Shown here piece after piece: positions 30,487 through 39,379 of a stretch of 64,000 nt of DNA. The notes under the pieces are model-generated. The model made no database searches. It saw nothing but the letters and a program-made list of their open reading frames with translations, and was not told where the DNA came from. This DNA comes from Mycobacterium kyorinense (lineage in GTDB: Bacteria > Actinomycetota > Actinomycetes > Mycobacteriales > Mycobacteriaceae), in the NCBI RefSeq assembly GCF_001672775.1, contig NZ_LZKJ01000080.1:1-64000 (forward strand), given 5' to 3'. Numbering within the stretch: the first letter of the stretch is position 1; every line of letters starts with the position of its first letter. The position numbers and the translations under genes are program-made.

Positions 30487-33174
30487 CTATGCGGAGTCGG
30501 CGGCCAATGCTCGTCGGGCGTAGGCGCGGACGTCGGCGTCGTTGTCTTTGAGCGCGACGCTCAGCGCGTCGCGGACCGCGGCTTCGCCGCCCCACCGGGT
30601 CAGGCTCAGCACCGCCGCCTTGCGGACGTCGAGGTGCTCATCGCCCAGCGCCTGCACGAGCAGCGGAACTGCCGGCTCTGCCGGCGCCCCCGACAGGGCG
30701 CGCGCCGCGCCCTCCCGTAGTTGCCAGGCCGGTGACCGTAGTGCCTGCTCGACAGTGGTCAGATCCTCAGCGTGGCAGCCTAATTCGCCGACCGCCGCAA
30801 GTGCTGCGGCACGGACCAGTGGATCGGGGTCGGCGAGCAGCGTGCGGACGGCGTCGGCGCCGGCGCGCAGTGTGGCCAGGCCGTTGGCCGCGGTGATGCG
30901 GACCTCCCGGTTGCCGTCGTCGGCGGCCGCGCCGACGCCGGCCGCATCGTCGACCGAGACCAGCGCGCGCACCGCCTCGATGCGCACCCGGTGGTCGATG
31001 TCGCCGAGCGCATGCCGGTATTCCGCGGCGTCGCCGACGCGTCGACTAGCCAGCAGGTAGACCGCAACAGCCCGGACCACCGCGTCGGCCGAGGACAGAA
31101 ACCTGCGCCCATCTTCGGGTTGCGGCAGCACTTCGACGAGTTCGCGCACACCGGCGGCGGCGGTGCCGCGCACCGCGGCGTCGACGTCGTCCAGCGCGTC
31201 CAGCAGCGCCGCGGCGTAGCCGTCGGGCATGTGCTCGGTCAGCGTGGTCACCGCTGTCCGGCGAACCCCGGCGTCTGCGTCGGTCAGGAAAGCGGCTAGC
31301 TCCGCGACGGTCGGTTCGTCTAGCGCGAGCACCCCGGCGATGCGCGGCGACGGCGGCTCAGCCGACGGCGCGGCGCCGACCCGGGTTTGCCCGCCGGGCG
31401 GGGCTTTACCGCCGACCAGCTCCGGCTGCTGCACGGTCCGCACAGTTTGGTCGGCCGGTGGCAGGACATCCAGTCCGGGCACCGGCACGAAATACGGTGC
31501 CACCGGCCGCTTCAGGAACTGCATCGATCCGTCAGCGGCCTTGCCCACATTGAGGTGGTAGCCCCACTGCTGATCGTCGCGGGCGGGCAGGTCGGCGCGT
31601 TGGTGATAGAGGCCCCAGCGCGACTCGGTGCGAGTCAGCGACGAGCGGGCGGCCAACTCGGCGCAGTCACGGATGAACGACACCTCCGCCGCGCGCATCA
31701 GCTCATGCGGCGTGCGAGCGCCCATCCCGGCGATCTCGTCGCGCATCCGCTCGAAGGTCCGCACCGCGATCGACAGCTTGGCGGCTGTCTTCGGCGGTGC
31801 CACATAGTCGTTGACGAATCGCCGCAGTTTGTATTCGACCTGAGGTTGCGGCGGTCCGTCGGGGTGACGCAGCGGGCGGTAGATCAGTTCGTGCGCGTCG
31901 ACCAGCTGGTCTGGCGGAAGCTGTCGAGGCGCGACCACGTCAGCCAGCGTCGACGCGGCGTGTGCGCCGGCGAGGTCGCCGAACACGAACGCACCGATCA
32001 TGTAATTGTGCGGAACGCAGGCCAGATCACCAGCGGCGTATAGACCTGGCACCGTGGTGCGGGCCTGCTCGTCGACCCATACCCCGGACGCGGAATGCCC
32101 GCTGCACAAGCCGATTTCGGAGATGTGCATTTCCACGTCGTGGGTGCGGTAGTCGTGCCCGCGGTTGGCGTGGAAGGTGCCGCGAGTCGGTCGCTCAGTG
32201 GTGTGCAAGATGTTTTCCAGCGCGCTCAGCGTCTCATCCGGCAGATGCGACACCTTCAGGTAGATCGGCCCGCGCGCGGACTCGATTTCACTACGGACCT
32301 CGGCCATCATCTGGCCCGACCAGTAGTCCGAGTCGACGAACCGCTCCCCCAATGCGTTGACCTGGTAGCCGCCGAACGGGTTGGCCACGTACGCGCAGGC
32401 CGGCCCGTTGTAATCCTTGATCAACGGGTTCACCTGAAAGCACTCGATACCGGAAAGCTCCGCGCCGGCGTGGTAGGCCATGGAATACCCGTCACCGGCG
32501 TTGGCCGGGTTCTCGTAGGTGCCGTAGAGATATCCCGAGGCGGGCAGGCCGAGCCGACCGCAGGCGCCGGTGGCCAGTACCACCGCCTTGGCACCGATGG
32601 CGACGAATTCGCCAGTGCGCGTGTGCAATGCGGCGGCGCCGACCGCGCGGCCCTCGGAAACCAGCACCCGTACCGGCATCAGCCGGTTCTCGATGCGGAC
32701 CTTCTCACGCATCGATCGCTGACGCAGCACCCGGTACAGCGCCTTTTTGACGTCCTTGCCTTCGGGCATCGGCAGCACGTAGGAGCCTGACCGGTGCACC
32801 CGGCGCACCGCATATTCGCCGTGCTCGTCCTTCTCGAATTTGACTCCGTAGCGTTCCAAACGCTGCACCATCGCAAACCCGCGGGTCGCGGTCTGATAGA
32901 TGGTGTGCTGGTTGACGATTCCGTCATTAGCGCGGGTGATCTCGGCGACGTAATCCTCGGGGTTAGCCTTGCCCGGGATGACGGCGTTGTTGACGCCGTC
33001 CATGCCCATCGCCAACGCACCGGAATGCCGGACGTGTGCCTTCTCCAGCAGCAGCACCTGGGCGCCGCGCTCGGCGGCGGTGAGCGCGGCCATGGTGCCG
33101 GCGGTGCCGCCACCGATGACCAGCACATCACAGTCCAGCCGCAGCGGAGTGGCCGGATCGGGGATCTGCGTCAT
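30487..33174 (-). CDS. AprA/SdhA-like FAD oxidoreductase fused to HEAT repeats
   Basis: An 895-residue fusion. Residues about 9-575 are a fumarate-reductase/adenylylsulfate-reductase-type flavoprotein: DVLVIGGGTAGTMAALTA (about 15-32) binds FAD, and SEIGLCSGHSASGVWVDEQA plus VPGLYAAGDLACVPHNYMIG (about 365-405) are AprA-like. Residues about 610-895 are eight to nine tandem HEAT repeats of about 31 residues (recurring A..AL.D.d..VR..A..AL). HEAT arrays are protein-binding, so docking of the ferredoxin or another partner is a reasonable guess. It is the last gene of a coupled operon (ATGA overlap with the ABC ATPase). The substrate is unknown; a sulphur compound is possible because the transporter is of the sulfonate/nitrate type. 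Confidence 0.83.
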   Translation of the reverse strand: MTQIPDPATPLRLDCDVLVIGGGTAGTMAALTAAERGAQVLLLEKAHVRHSGALAMGMDGVNNAVIPGKANPEDYVAEITRANDGIVNQHTIYQTATRGFAMVQRLERYGVKFEKDEHGEYAVRRVHRSGSYVLPMPEGKDVKKALYRVLRQRSMREKVRIENRLMPVRVLVSEGRAVGAAALHTRTGEFVAIGAKAVVLATGACGRLGLPASGYLYGTYENPANAGDGYSMAYHAGAELSGIECFQVNPLIKDYNGPACAYVANPFGGYQVNALGERFVDSDYWSGQMMAEVRSEIESARGPIYLKVSHLPDETLSALENILHTTERPTRGTFHANRGHDYRTHDVEMHISEIGLCSGHSASGVWVDEQARTTVPGLYAAGDLACVPHNYMIGAFVFGDLAGAHAASTLADVVAPRQLPPDQLVDAHELIYRPLRHPDGPPQPQVEYKLRRFVNDYVAPPKTAAKLSIAVRTFERMRDEIAGMGARTPHELMRAAEVSFIRDCAELAARSSLTRTESRWGLYHQRADLPARDDQQWGYHLNVGKAADGSMQFLKRPVAPYFVPVPGLDVLPPADQTVRTVQQPELVGGKAPPGGQTRVGAAPSAEPPSPRIAGVLALDEPTVAELAAFLTDADAGVRRTAVTTLTEHMPDGYAAALLDALDDVDAAVRGTAAAGVRELVEVLPQPEDGRRFLSSADAVVRAVAVYLLASRRVGDAAEYRHALGDIDHRVRIEAVRALVSVDDAAGVGAAADDGNREVRITAANGLATLRAGADAVRTLLADPDPLVRAAALAAVGELGCHAEDLTTVEQALRSPAWQLREGAARALSGAPAEPAVPLLVQALGDEHLDVRKAAVLSLTRWGGEAAVRDALSVALKDNDADVRAYARRALAADSA

Positions 33175-33911
33175 GCGGCTACCGGGTATTCCAGTGCGGC
33201 AATGATTTCGGCCCGTAAGGCGGGCCTGGCTTCCGCGGTGCGGGGCGAGGACACGTCGACCAGCGCGCGCAGCGGTTCTCCGGCGCGGCCCAGCACCGCG
33301 ACCCGGTCACCCAGGGCGAGCGCTTCGTCGACGTCGTGGGTGACGAACACGATCGTCGTCGGATGGGCGCGCCAGGAGTCGATGAGCAGTCGTTGCATCG
33401 CGGCGCGGGTTTGGGTGTCCAGCGCGCCGAACGGCTCGTCCATCATCACCGCGCGCGGTGCCCCGGCCAGTCCGCGTGCCAACTGAACGCGTTGGCGCAT
33501 TCCGCCGGACAGGTTCTTGGGCAGGTAATCACCGAAACGGGTCAGCCCGAGCTCGGCGATCCAACGATTGGCTTGGGCACGCCGAGAGGTTCGGGGCTGG
33601 CCGCGCAACCGCAACGCCAACTCGATGTTGGACCGCACGCTACGCCACGGCAGCAGCGCGTTGTCCTGGAACACCACCCCGCGCTCGCCCGACGTCGCAC
33701 CGACTTCGGCTCCGTCGGCGAGCACGCGGCCGGTGTCGGGCCGCAGCAGCCCAGCCAGCGCGCGCAGCACCGTCGTCTTGCCGCAACCCGACGGCCCGGT
33801 CAGCACTAAGATCTCACCGGGCCGCACTGCCAGGCTCAGGCCCTCGATGACCGTCGTCCCGTTGTAGGACAGTCGGATCCGGTCCAGTGCCAGGCTCATT
33901 CCGGCCGTCAT
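33171..33911 (-). CDS. ABC transporter ATP-binding protein (SsuB/TauB type)
   Basis: A 246-residue ATPase of the nitrate/sulfonate/taurine importer family. Walker A GPSGCGKTT (about 38-46), Q-loop VVFQDNALLPW (about 80), signature LSGGMRQR (about 131-138), Walker B AVMMDEPFGALD (about 150-161) and switch histidine in VFVTHD (about 186) are all intact. The ATG overlaps the permease stop, and its own stop overlaps the flavoprotein start (ATGA both sides), so importer and flavoenzyme are made together. Confidence 0.93.
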   Translation of the reverse strand: MTAGMSLALDRIRLSYNGTTVIEGLSLAVRPGEILVLTGPSGCGKTTVLRALAGLLRPDTGRVLADGAEVGATSGERGVVFQDNALLPWRSVRSNIELALRLRGQPRTSRRAQANRWIAELGLTRFGDYLPKNLSGGMRQRVQLARGLAGAPRAVMMDEPFGALDTQTRAAMQRLLIDSWRAHPTTIVFVTHDVDEALALGDRVAVLGRAGEPLRALVDVSSPRTAEARPALRAEIIAALEYPVAA

Positions 33912-34756
33912 CGCGCGTTCTCCTCGCCGCGGGGTAGCCAACGGGTCACGCGGCGGCCCACTAACTCCACTGCCGCGGCAGTGGCGAATCCGAGCACGCC
34001 GATGGTGATGATGCCGACGAAGACGTCGGGATACGCCAGCACGGTGTAGGCCTGCCAGGTTCGGTAGCCCACCCCCAGCCGCCCGGAAATCATCTCCGCG
34101 GAGATCACACAGATCCACGCCACGCCCATGCCCACCGACAGTCCGCCGAACACGCCCGGCAGAATGCCCGGCAATACCACCTGGGTCAGCACATCCCATC
34201 GATTGCCGCCCAGGGTGCGCACCGAGTCCTCCCAGAGCGTGGGCAGCGCCCGCACCGCATGACGGGTGCTGACCATGATCGGGAAATACGCCGCGAGGAA
34301 CGTGATGAACACAATGCCGGCCTCGTCGGTGGGAAAGAGCACGATCGCCACCGGCACCACCGCGATGGCCGGGATCGGGCGGGCCAGTTCGGTCAGCGGG
34401 CCCAGTAGGTCGCTGCATACAGGTGAGCGGGCCAGCAGGATGCCGGTCGCGACGCCGATGACAGCGGCCAGCCCGAAGCCGGTCAGAATGCGAATCAGCG
34501 ACTGCCCCAAGTCAAGCCAGTACTCATCGGTGTGCAGCCGCCGGGTCAGCGCGGTCACGATCTCGGTGACGGTGGGCAGCGTGTCGAATCGCAGCCACGG
34601 CCGCACGTGACCGGCGGTGAGCAGCTGCCACAAGCCGATCGCGGCCGCCACCGACGTGAGCCGCAGCAGCCGCAGCCGCCACAGTGAGCGTTGCGGGCGC
34701 GCCGGCAAGGCGACCGGCGCAGCGGCCACGGGGGCGCTGATACTGACGGCGGTCAT
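33908..34756 (-). CDS. ABC transporter permease (SsuC/TauC type)
   Basis: A 282-residue inner-membrane permease with about six membrane segments starting near residue 32 (LRLTSVAAAIGLWQLL). The segment LLGPLTELARPIPAIAVVPVAIVLF and the later EAA-type loop (RTLGGNRWDVLTQVVLPGILPG, about 183-204) are typical of nitrate/sulfonate/taurine import permeases. Translationally coupled by ATGA to the binding-protein gene upstream and the ATPase downstream. Confidence 0.92.
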   Translation of the reverse strand: MTAVSISAPVAAAPVALPARPQRSLWRLRLLRLTSVAAAIGLWQLLTAGHVRPWLRFDTLPTVTEIVTALTRRLHTDEYWLDLGQSLIRILTGFGLAAVIGVATGILLARSPVCSDLLGPLTELARPIPAIAVVPVAIVLFPTDEAGIVFITFLAAYFPIMVSTRHAVRALPTLWEDSVRTLGGNRWDVLTQVVLPGILPGVFGGLSVGMGVAWICVISAEMISGRLGVGYRTWQAYTVLAYPDVFVGIITIGVLGFATAAAVELVGRRVTRWLPRGEENAR

Positions 34757-36093
34757 GCCACGCCCTCCAGCGCCTGCTGATAATCGAGTGCGACGCTGCC
34801 GCGGTGCCCGGCGATATAGCGCTGTGCAGCCGCCGTGGTGTCGAACGGCAGATACTGTTCGCCGTCGCGCACCCACACTGATTTGTCGGCGAACCAGCGG
34901 GTGCCCAGTTCGGCGTCGCGCACATAGGCTGCCCGGACGCGGCCGCCGCGGGCCGTCGCCTCCCGGATCTCCTTGAGCAGGACGGTCGGATCCGCCACCT
35001 GCCGGGTGGCCGCTGAATCCGCCAGCCAGAGTTCGCCGCCGGGCGCCGCTGGGGTCACCGTCGTGCCGTAGTCCAGCTTTCGGGCCGCGAAGGCCGCCCG
35101 CAGCGGCCCGTCCTGCACGAAGCCGTCGATATCGAGGTCGGCGAAATCGCCGATTGACTTCAGGTACGGCACATCGCCTTTCAGCGCATCGATAAGCGGC
35201 GGCTTGAGGGTCGTGTCGAACGTGGTGCCGCCCGGGCCGTTGTAGAGGTAGACGACTTCCTGCGGCAATCCGCTGGCATCGGCGACGATGTGTGCGGCCT
35301 CGAGTGGAGTGTGGTTGAGGAAATCGGTGGCGTCGAGTTGGGCCTGCAAGAACGCGTCGAGCACTTCCGGGTGGGCGGCGGCATACGCTCGACGCACCAC
35401 GACACCGTGCAGCGTCGGGTAGTTCAGCTCGCCGCCGTCGTAGAGAAGCTTGGCCTTGCCTTGGTAGACCAGCAGGCCCGGCCAGGCAACGAACTGTGAG
35501 AGTGCTTGCACCTGACCCGATTCCAGCGCAGACGCGCCGACCTGTGGTTGCTGATTGAAGACTTCGACGTCGGCGGGGTTGATGCCGGCGCTGGACAGCG
35601 CCCGCACCAGCGTGCCGTGACCGGCCGACCCGATGCTGGTCGAGACCTTCGTGCCGGCCAACCCGGTCAAGGCTGTCGCCGTTGAGTTCGGCGGTACCAC
35701 GACCATGTTCAACGCGCCTTTGGCGTTGTAACCGGTGACCGAGACGATCTGCGTCCGGGCGCGGTCGTTGGCTTGGGTTCTGGAGCCGTTGATCAGCATC
35801 GGGTAATCGCCCATCGAGCCGATGTCGATCTTCTCGGCGACCATCTGCGCGGTGATCGGCGCGCCGGTGTCGTAGTCCTGCCACACCACCCGGTATCGGG
35901 TGCCGGTGCGACGGCCTACCTCGGCGAGTCGGCGCTCGAGGTAGCCCTGCGCACGCAGCAACGTGCCGGCGGTCACCGTGTTGATGGTCTTGGACTGATA
36001 GCCGACGACGACGTTGACACTGTCGGTGGAGTCCAGTGAGCAACCCGTTGCGATCAGCGCCATCGACGCCAGCATGGCGGTAAGTGTTCTCAT
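34753..36093 (-). CDS. ABC transporter substrate-binding lipoprotein
   Basis: A 446-residue periplasmic-type binding protein anchored as a lipoprotein: the signal MRTLTAMLASMALIATGC ends in lipobox LIATGC with Cys 18. The mature part begins NVVVGYQSKTINTVTAG and contains IDIGSMGDYPMLING, like the TauA/SsuA/NrtA family. It is over 100 residues longer than usual TauA or SsuA proteins, with a C-terminal extension including a WFADKSVWVRDGEQYLPFD stretch. Ligand cannot be read from sequence; sulfonate, sulfate ester or another small anion are candidates. It lies 23 bp after the ferredoxin gene. Confidence 0.88.
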   Translation of the reverse strand: MRTLTAMLASMALIATGCSLDSTDSVNVVVGYQSKTINTVTAGTLLRAQGYLERRLAEVGRRTGTRYRVVWQDYDTGAPITAQMVAEKIDIGSMGDYPMLINGSRTQANDRARTQIVSVTGYNAKGALNMVVVPPNSTATALTGLAGTKVSTSIGSAGHGTLVRALSSAGINPADVEVFNQQPQVGASALESGQVQALSQFVAWPGLLVYQGKAKLLYDGGELNYPTLHGVVVRRAYAAAHPEVLDAFLQAQLDATDFLNHTPLEAAHIVADASGLPQEVVYLYNGPGGTTFDTTLKPPLIDALKGDVPYLKSIGDFADLDIDGFVQDGPLRAAFAARKLDYGTTVTPAAPGGELWLADSAATRQVADPTVLLKEIREATARGGRVRAAYVRDAELGTRWFADKSVWVRDGEQYLPFDTTAAAQRYIAGHRGSVALDYQQALEGVA

Positions 36094-36116
36094 GAGATGT
36101 CCTGGGACGACCGCAA

Positions 36117-36344
36117 TCAGCGAATGAGGTAGGGCATGTTGACAGTCACCGCGCCGGTCGGGCAGCGGGCCGCGCAGGGGCCGCAGTACCAGCATTCGTC
36201 GACGTGCATGAAGGCCTTCCCGGTCTCGGGGTTGATGGCAAGCGAATCCAGCGGGCAGATATCGACGCACAACGTGCAACCGTCGATGCACAGCGACTCG
36301 TCGATGGTCACCGGGACATCACCGCGCTGATTGACCAGTGTCAC
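36117..36344 (-). CDS. 2[4Fe-4S] ferredoxin, AprB-like
   Basis: A 75-residue ferredoxin. Two cluster motifs are visible: CIDGCTLCVDICP (about 19-31, spacing C-x3-C-x2-C-x3-CP) and CWYCGPCAARCP (about 51-62, C-x2-C-x2-C-x3-CP), eight cysteines in total. It is the natural electron partner of the AprA-like flavoprotein in the same operon, as AprB is for AprA, although AprB proper is longer. The GTG at 36344 overlaps the gntR stop (GTGA), so regulator and ferredoxin are coupled. Confidence 0.9.
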   Translation of the reverse strand: MTLVNQRGDVPVTIDESLCIDGCTLCVDICPLDSLAINPETGKAFMHVDECWYCGPCAARCPTGAVTVNMPYLIR

Positions 36345-37078
36345 GAGGTGCTCCTTGTCAGGTTGCCGCGCATAGTGATTCGATCACCACGCATCCGGAT
36401 GTATTCCAAGTCAACGGGTCTGCCGTCGTCGAGGCTGGTGAGCCGCTCCAGCATGAGCAGCGGCGCACCGTCGGGCACTTGCAGAGTGGCAGCGGAGTGG
36501 GCGTCGGCGGGGATGGCCTCCAGGGCCAGGGTCGCCGAGCCGAGGCGATGCCGCCGTTCGATCAGCGCGAACACGTCGTTGGTTTCCAGCGGCTGAGTCA
36601 GGATTTCGGCCCCGATGTCGGGCGTCAAGTAGGTCAGATCCAGGCTCAGCGGCAGCCCGCCCAGGTAGCGCAGCCGTTCGATGAACACCACCGGCTGGCC
36701 CGGGGCCAACTGCAGCCGCTGCGCCACCGACGGCGGAGCAGGGAGGTTCATCGCGGCGCGGACCTCATTGCGGACCTCGCCGTGGCTTTTGAAGGTTTCC
36801 TTCAGCCCCAACAGGTGGTCGAGCCCATGGTCGTATTTACGTTGTGCCACATGGGTTCCGACTTTCGGTCCGCGGTCGATCAGACCCTCGTTCTTCAACG
36901 CCGCGAGGGCCGCGCGAATCGTGTTGCGGGACACTGCGAATTCTTCGGCTAAGTCGTGTTCGGCGGGCAGGCTGTCGTCGTAGCCGCCAGTGTGGATTTG
37001 GAAGCGCAGCACGTCGGCGACCTGGCGGGCGCGATCTGCGCGGGGCCGGCGAATCGGCAGCGGGACGACGAGGGCCAC
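36341..37078 (-). CDS. GntR/HutC family regulator with UTRA domain
   Basis: A 245-residue regulator that heads the operon. An N-terminal winged helix (about 12-75; QVADVLRFQIHTGGYDD, then LAEEFAVSRNTIRAALAALKNEGLI) is followed by a UTRA ligand-binding domain (about 95-240; RLQLAPGQPVVFIERLRYLGGLPLSLDLTYL). HutC-type members sense small effectors, often the substrate of the operon. It probably autoregulates; no obvious palindromic operator was identified in the 276 bp upstream. Confidence 0.9.
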   Translation of the reverse strand: MALVVPLPIRRPRADRARQVADVLRFQIHTGGYDDSLPAEHDLAEEFAVSRNTIRAALAALKNEGLIDRGPKVGTHVAQRKYDHGLDHLLGLKETFKSHGEVRNEVRAAMNLPAPPSVAQRLQLAPGQPVVFIERLRYLGGLPLSLDLTYLTPDIGAEILTQPLETNDVFALIERRHRLGSATLALEAIPADAHSAATLQVPDGAPLLMLERLTSLDDGRPVDLEYIRMRGDRITMRGNLTRSTS

Positions 37079-37354
37079 GCCGTCACGCTAATGCCGCCCG
37101 CGGGAGCGTCTCGACCAGCTGAAACGTTGGCAGCGCCACCACCTAGTGCATTGCGCCGCTTCCGGACTCGGGGCTACCAGGCGAAAGCGAGACGTTTGGC
37201 GGTCATTGCGCCACCTCGCCCGTGCGGTCGGGGCTTCAACTCCCGGTGAGCGAAATCCACGATCCAGCCGGGCGGCGGCACCGACACCCGACGGTCATGG
37301 GGTTTGAATTTTGTCGATGGCCATCAGAGTCGAACCCGCAACGCGTGCCGAAGG

Positions 37355-38516
37355 CTAGTTCACCCCGGAGGGGGTTTCGGCCATGTCGGCGCCGCTGGTT
37401 CCCGTCCGCACGCCCAGCCCGTGTAGCGCCGCCGCGCGGCTGATGTCGCTAGGCGAGACGATGCCAACCACGTCGTCATCGCGGAATACGAGCGCCCTGC
37501 CATCTGCGCACCCTTTGAGCCGGGAGAGCAAACCAGACAGCGGTTCGTCGGGCCGGGCCCGCGGGATCTCCTCCGGGGGGCAGGCCACTTCGCGCAGCAG
37601 CGTGGTCGGCCGGAACGGCGCGGATCCGGTTAAGGGTGACGAGGCCTTGCAGCCGTCCGGCGGGGTCGAGTAACGGGAATGCGGAGTGCCGACGCAACAG
37701 CGCGACGTCGCGCAGGAACTCGGCGATGCTGGAGTTGCCGTCCGCCGTTTCGGGGTGCTCGGTCATGACGTCGCGAACCCGGACTCCGGCCAGCGCCGCG
37801 CTTGTCCGGGCATGGTGCTCCTCGGCGCTGGCCATGGTGACTACGAACAAGCCGAGCAGGATCCACCACAGGCCGTTTCCGAGGCCACCACCGATAGTTT
37901 GCAGGATGCCCAATGCGATCAGGGTGAAGCCGAAAATCCGGCCCGCCCTTGCGGCTACCACCGTCGCGGTGAGCCGATCGCCTCGCCACGCCCATACCGC
38001 GGCGCGCAGGATCCGCCCGCCATCCAATGGCGCCGCCGGGATGGTATTGAAGACGGCCAGCACCACATTGATCACGGCCAAATAGCCGGGCACCGCCACC
38101 ATCAGGGCGTTCATGTCGGCCAGATTGCCCAACCAGGCCAGTGCGCCGAATACGCCTGCGATCAGCAGACTAGTGAGGGGGCCGATCGCAGAAATGCGGA
38201 AATCAGCACCAGGCGTGGGCGCCTCGCCGCGCAGCCGGGCGACCCCACCGAGCAGCCACAGCGTGATGCCCTCCACTTCCACGCCGTTGCGTTGCGCCAC
38301 GATCGCATGAGCCAGTTCGTGGGCCAGCAATGACACCACGAACAGCACAGCGGCCACCACCGCCGCCAGCGGATATACGCCTGACGGGAACCCTGCGGCG
38401 AGCCGCGAAAAACGCACCGACAGACCGCCGATCAGCAGCACCACGATGGCCAATACGCTCCAGTGCACACCGACGGTCACACCGGCTACCCGCCCCAGCC
38501 TCACGGTCGAATTCAT
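37355..38516 (-). pseudogene. Rip3-like site-2 protease (M50) with CBS pair, frameshifted
   Basis: The 5' frame (from ATG 38516) encodes a Rip3/Rv2625c-like membrane metalloprotease: SLLAHELAHAIVAQRNGVEV with the HExxH zinc site (about 63-82), several membrane segments, and NTIPAAPLDGGRI with the third ligand (about 159-171). A first CBS domain follows, ending GLVTLNRIRAVPAD at about 37608. The rest of the CBS pair (TTLLREVACPPEEIPRARPD ... GIVSPSDISRAA) continues in another frame to the TAG at 37355. In the first frame the protein runs on to 37476 with an unrelated tail. Either a real frameshift or a sequencing error. The start overlaps the DUF5994 gene by ATGA. Confidence 0.82.
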
Positions 38517-39136
38517 CGTCGCCCCTTCGCTTCTGATCTCGCGCCGGCGGCCGCTGTGGCCCCAGCGGAGAATTTCTGGTCCGGCTCAACGATGTACGGC
38601 CGCGATCGTGCGGGCAGGTCCCGCTGAGCTCCTCCCTCAGATTCCCAGCGGTTCAGCGCTATTAAGGCTTGTTGGCGATCCTTGGCGCGGCGCTCGCTGA
38701 TTCCGAGTAGCCGGTCGGGGGTGGAAACATTCCCGGCGCTGGCCGCGGTTGTCATCGCCGTGTACGCATCGCTGGCTTCGGTGTATGGCGGAACCAGCAG
38801 GAGGGCCAATTTCCCAACCCGCTTCCCGAAAACTGTTACGACGTTCGGTGTGTCTTGGCTGGTGTCGAGAATGACATCGCCACCTTTGTGGTCGACGCTC
38901 GGCGGTGTTGATGACCAATCAGTTTGGTGATACCGCACTCGGTCAATCGGCCCGAACCGTAACGAGAGTGCGTCGAGCAGTCCGGGAAGCTCGGCGGTAA
39001 GCCTCGTCGATCGCGGCCACCATGCTCCCTGCACGAAGCCACACGATCGGTGTGCGGGCTTCAACCGCAATCGCATTGTCCCGATTGCCGGCCGGCGCGC
39101 TGCTACCGCACCAACGCGTTCAGTGTTTGCTGACAT
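38513..39136 (-). CDS. DUF5994 family protein
   Basis: A 207-residue protein matching the actinobacterial DUF5994 pattern: RLRLKPAHRSCGFVQGAWWP (about 22-41), then RYHQTDW (about 68) and LLVPPYTEASDA. There is no signal peptide or known catalytic motif. The ATG at 39136 is chosen because GGAGGG precedes it at the right distance; a start 180 bases upstream lacks this. Coupled to the Rip3-like gene by ATGA and set within a dormancy-type cluster. Function unknown. Confidence 0.78.
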   Translation of the reverse strand: MSANTERVGAVAARRPAIGTMRLRLKPAHRSCGFVQGAWWPRSTRLTAELPGLLDALSLRFGPIDRVRYHQTDWSSTPPSVDHKGGDVILDTSQDTPNVVTVFGKRVGKLALLLVPPYTEASDAYTAMTTAASAGNVSTPDRLLGISERRAKDRQQALIALNRWESEGGAQRDLPARSRPYIVEPDQKFSAGATAAAGARSEAKGRR

Positions 39137-39379
39137 GTGCTGCCCTCCGACCGTGTTGTTCAAGGTTTCGCGCAACGCGTGTTCGGTGCGCAACGCTGGC
39201 GCGTCGCCTCCTTCGCGGTCGATGCGGTTGCGCCGACCATCACCGACGTCTGAACTCTGGTAGACACGCTCCATGGTGGTACGGATTCCGATGACTGCCT
39301 TGGCATGGTGCGACAACGCGAACGTCTGCTTTTGTCACTTCGCCACAGCGCCACCCGTCGAAGCAGGGCCTACCGGGCC

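Noticed and set aside
37325..37345. tRNA T-arm-like GGGTTCGACTC on the minus strand
   Set aside because: The flanking bases do not pair as a T-stem and no acceptor, D or anticodon arms can be drawn; judged chance.
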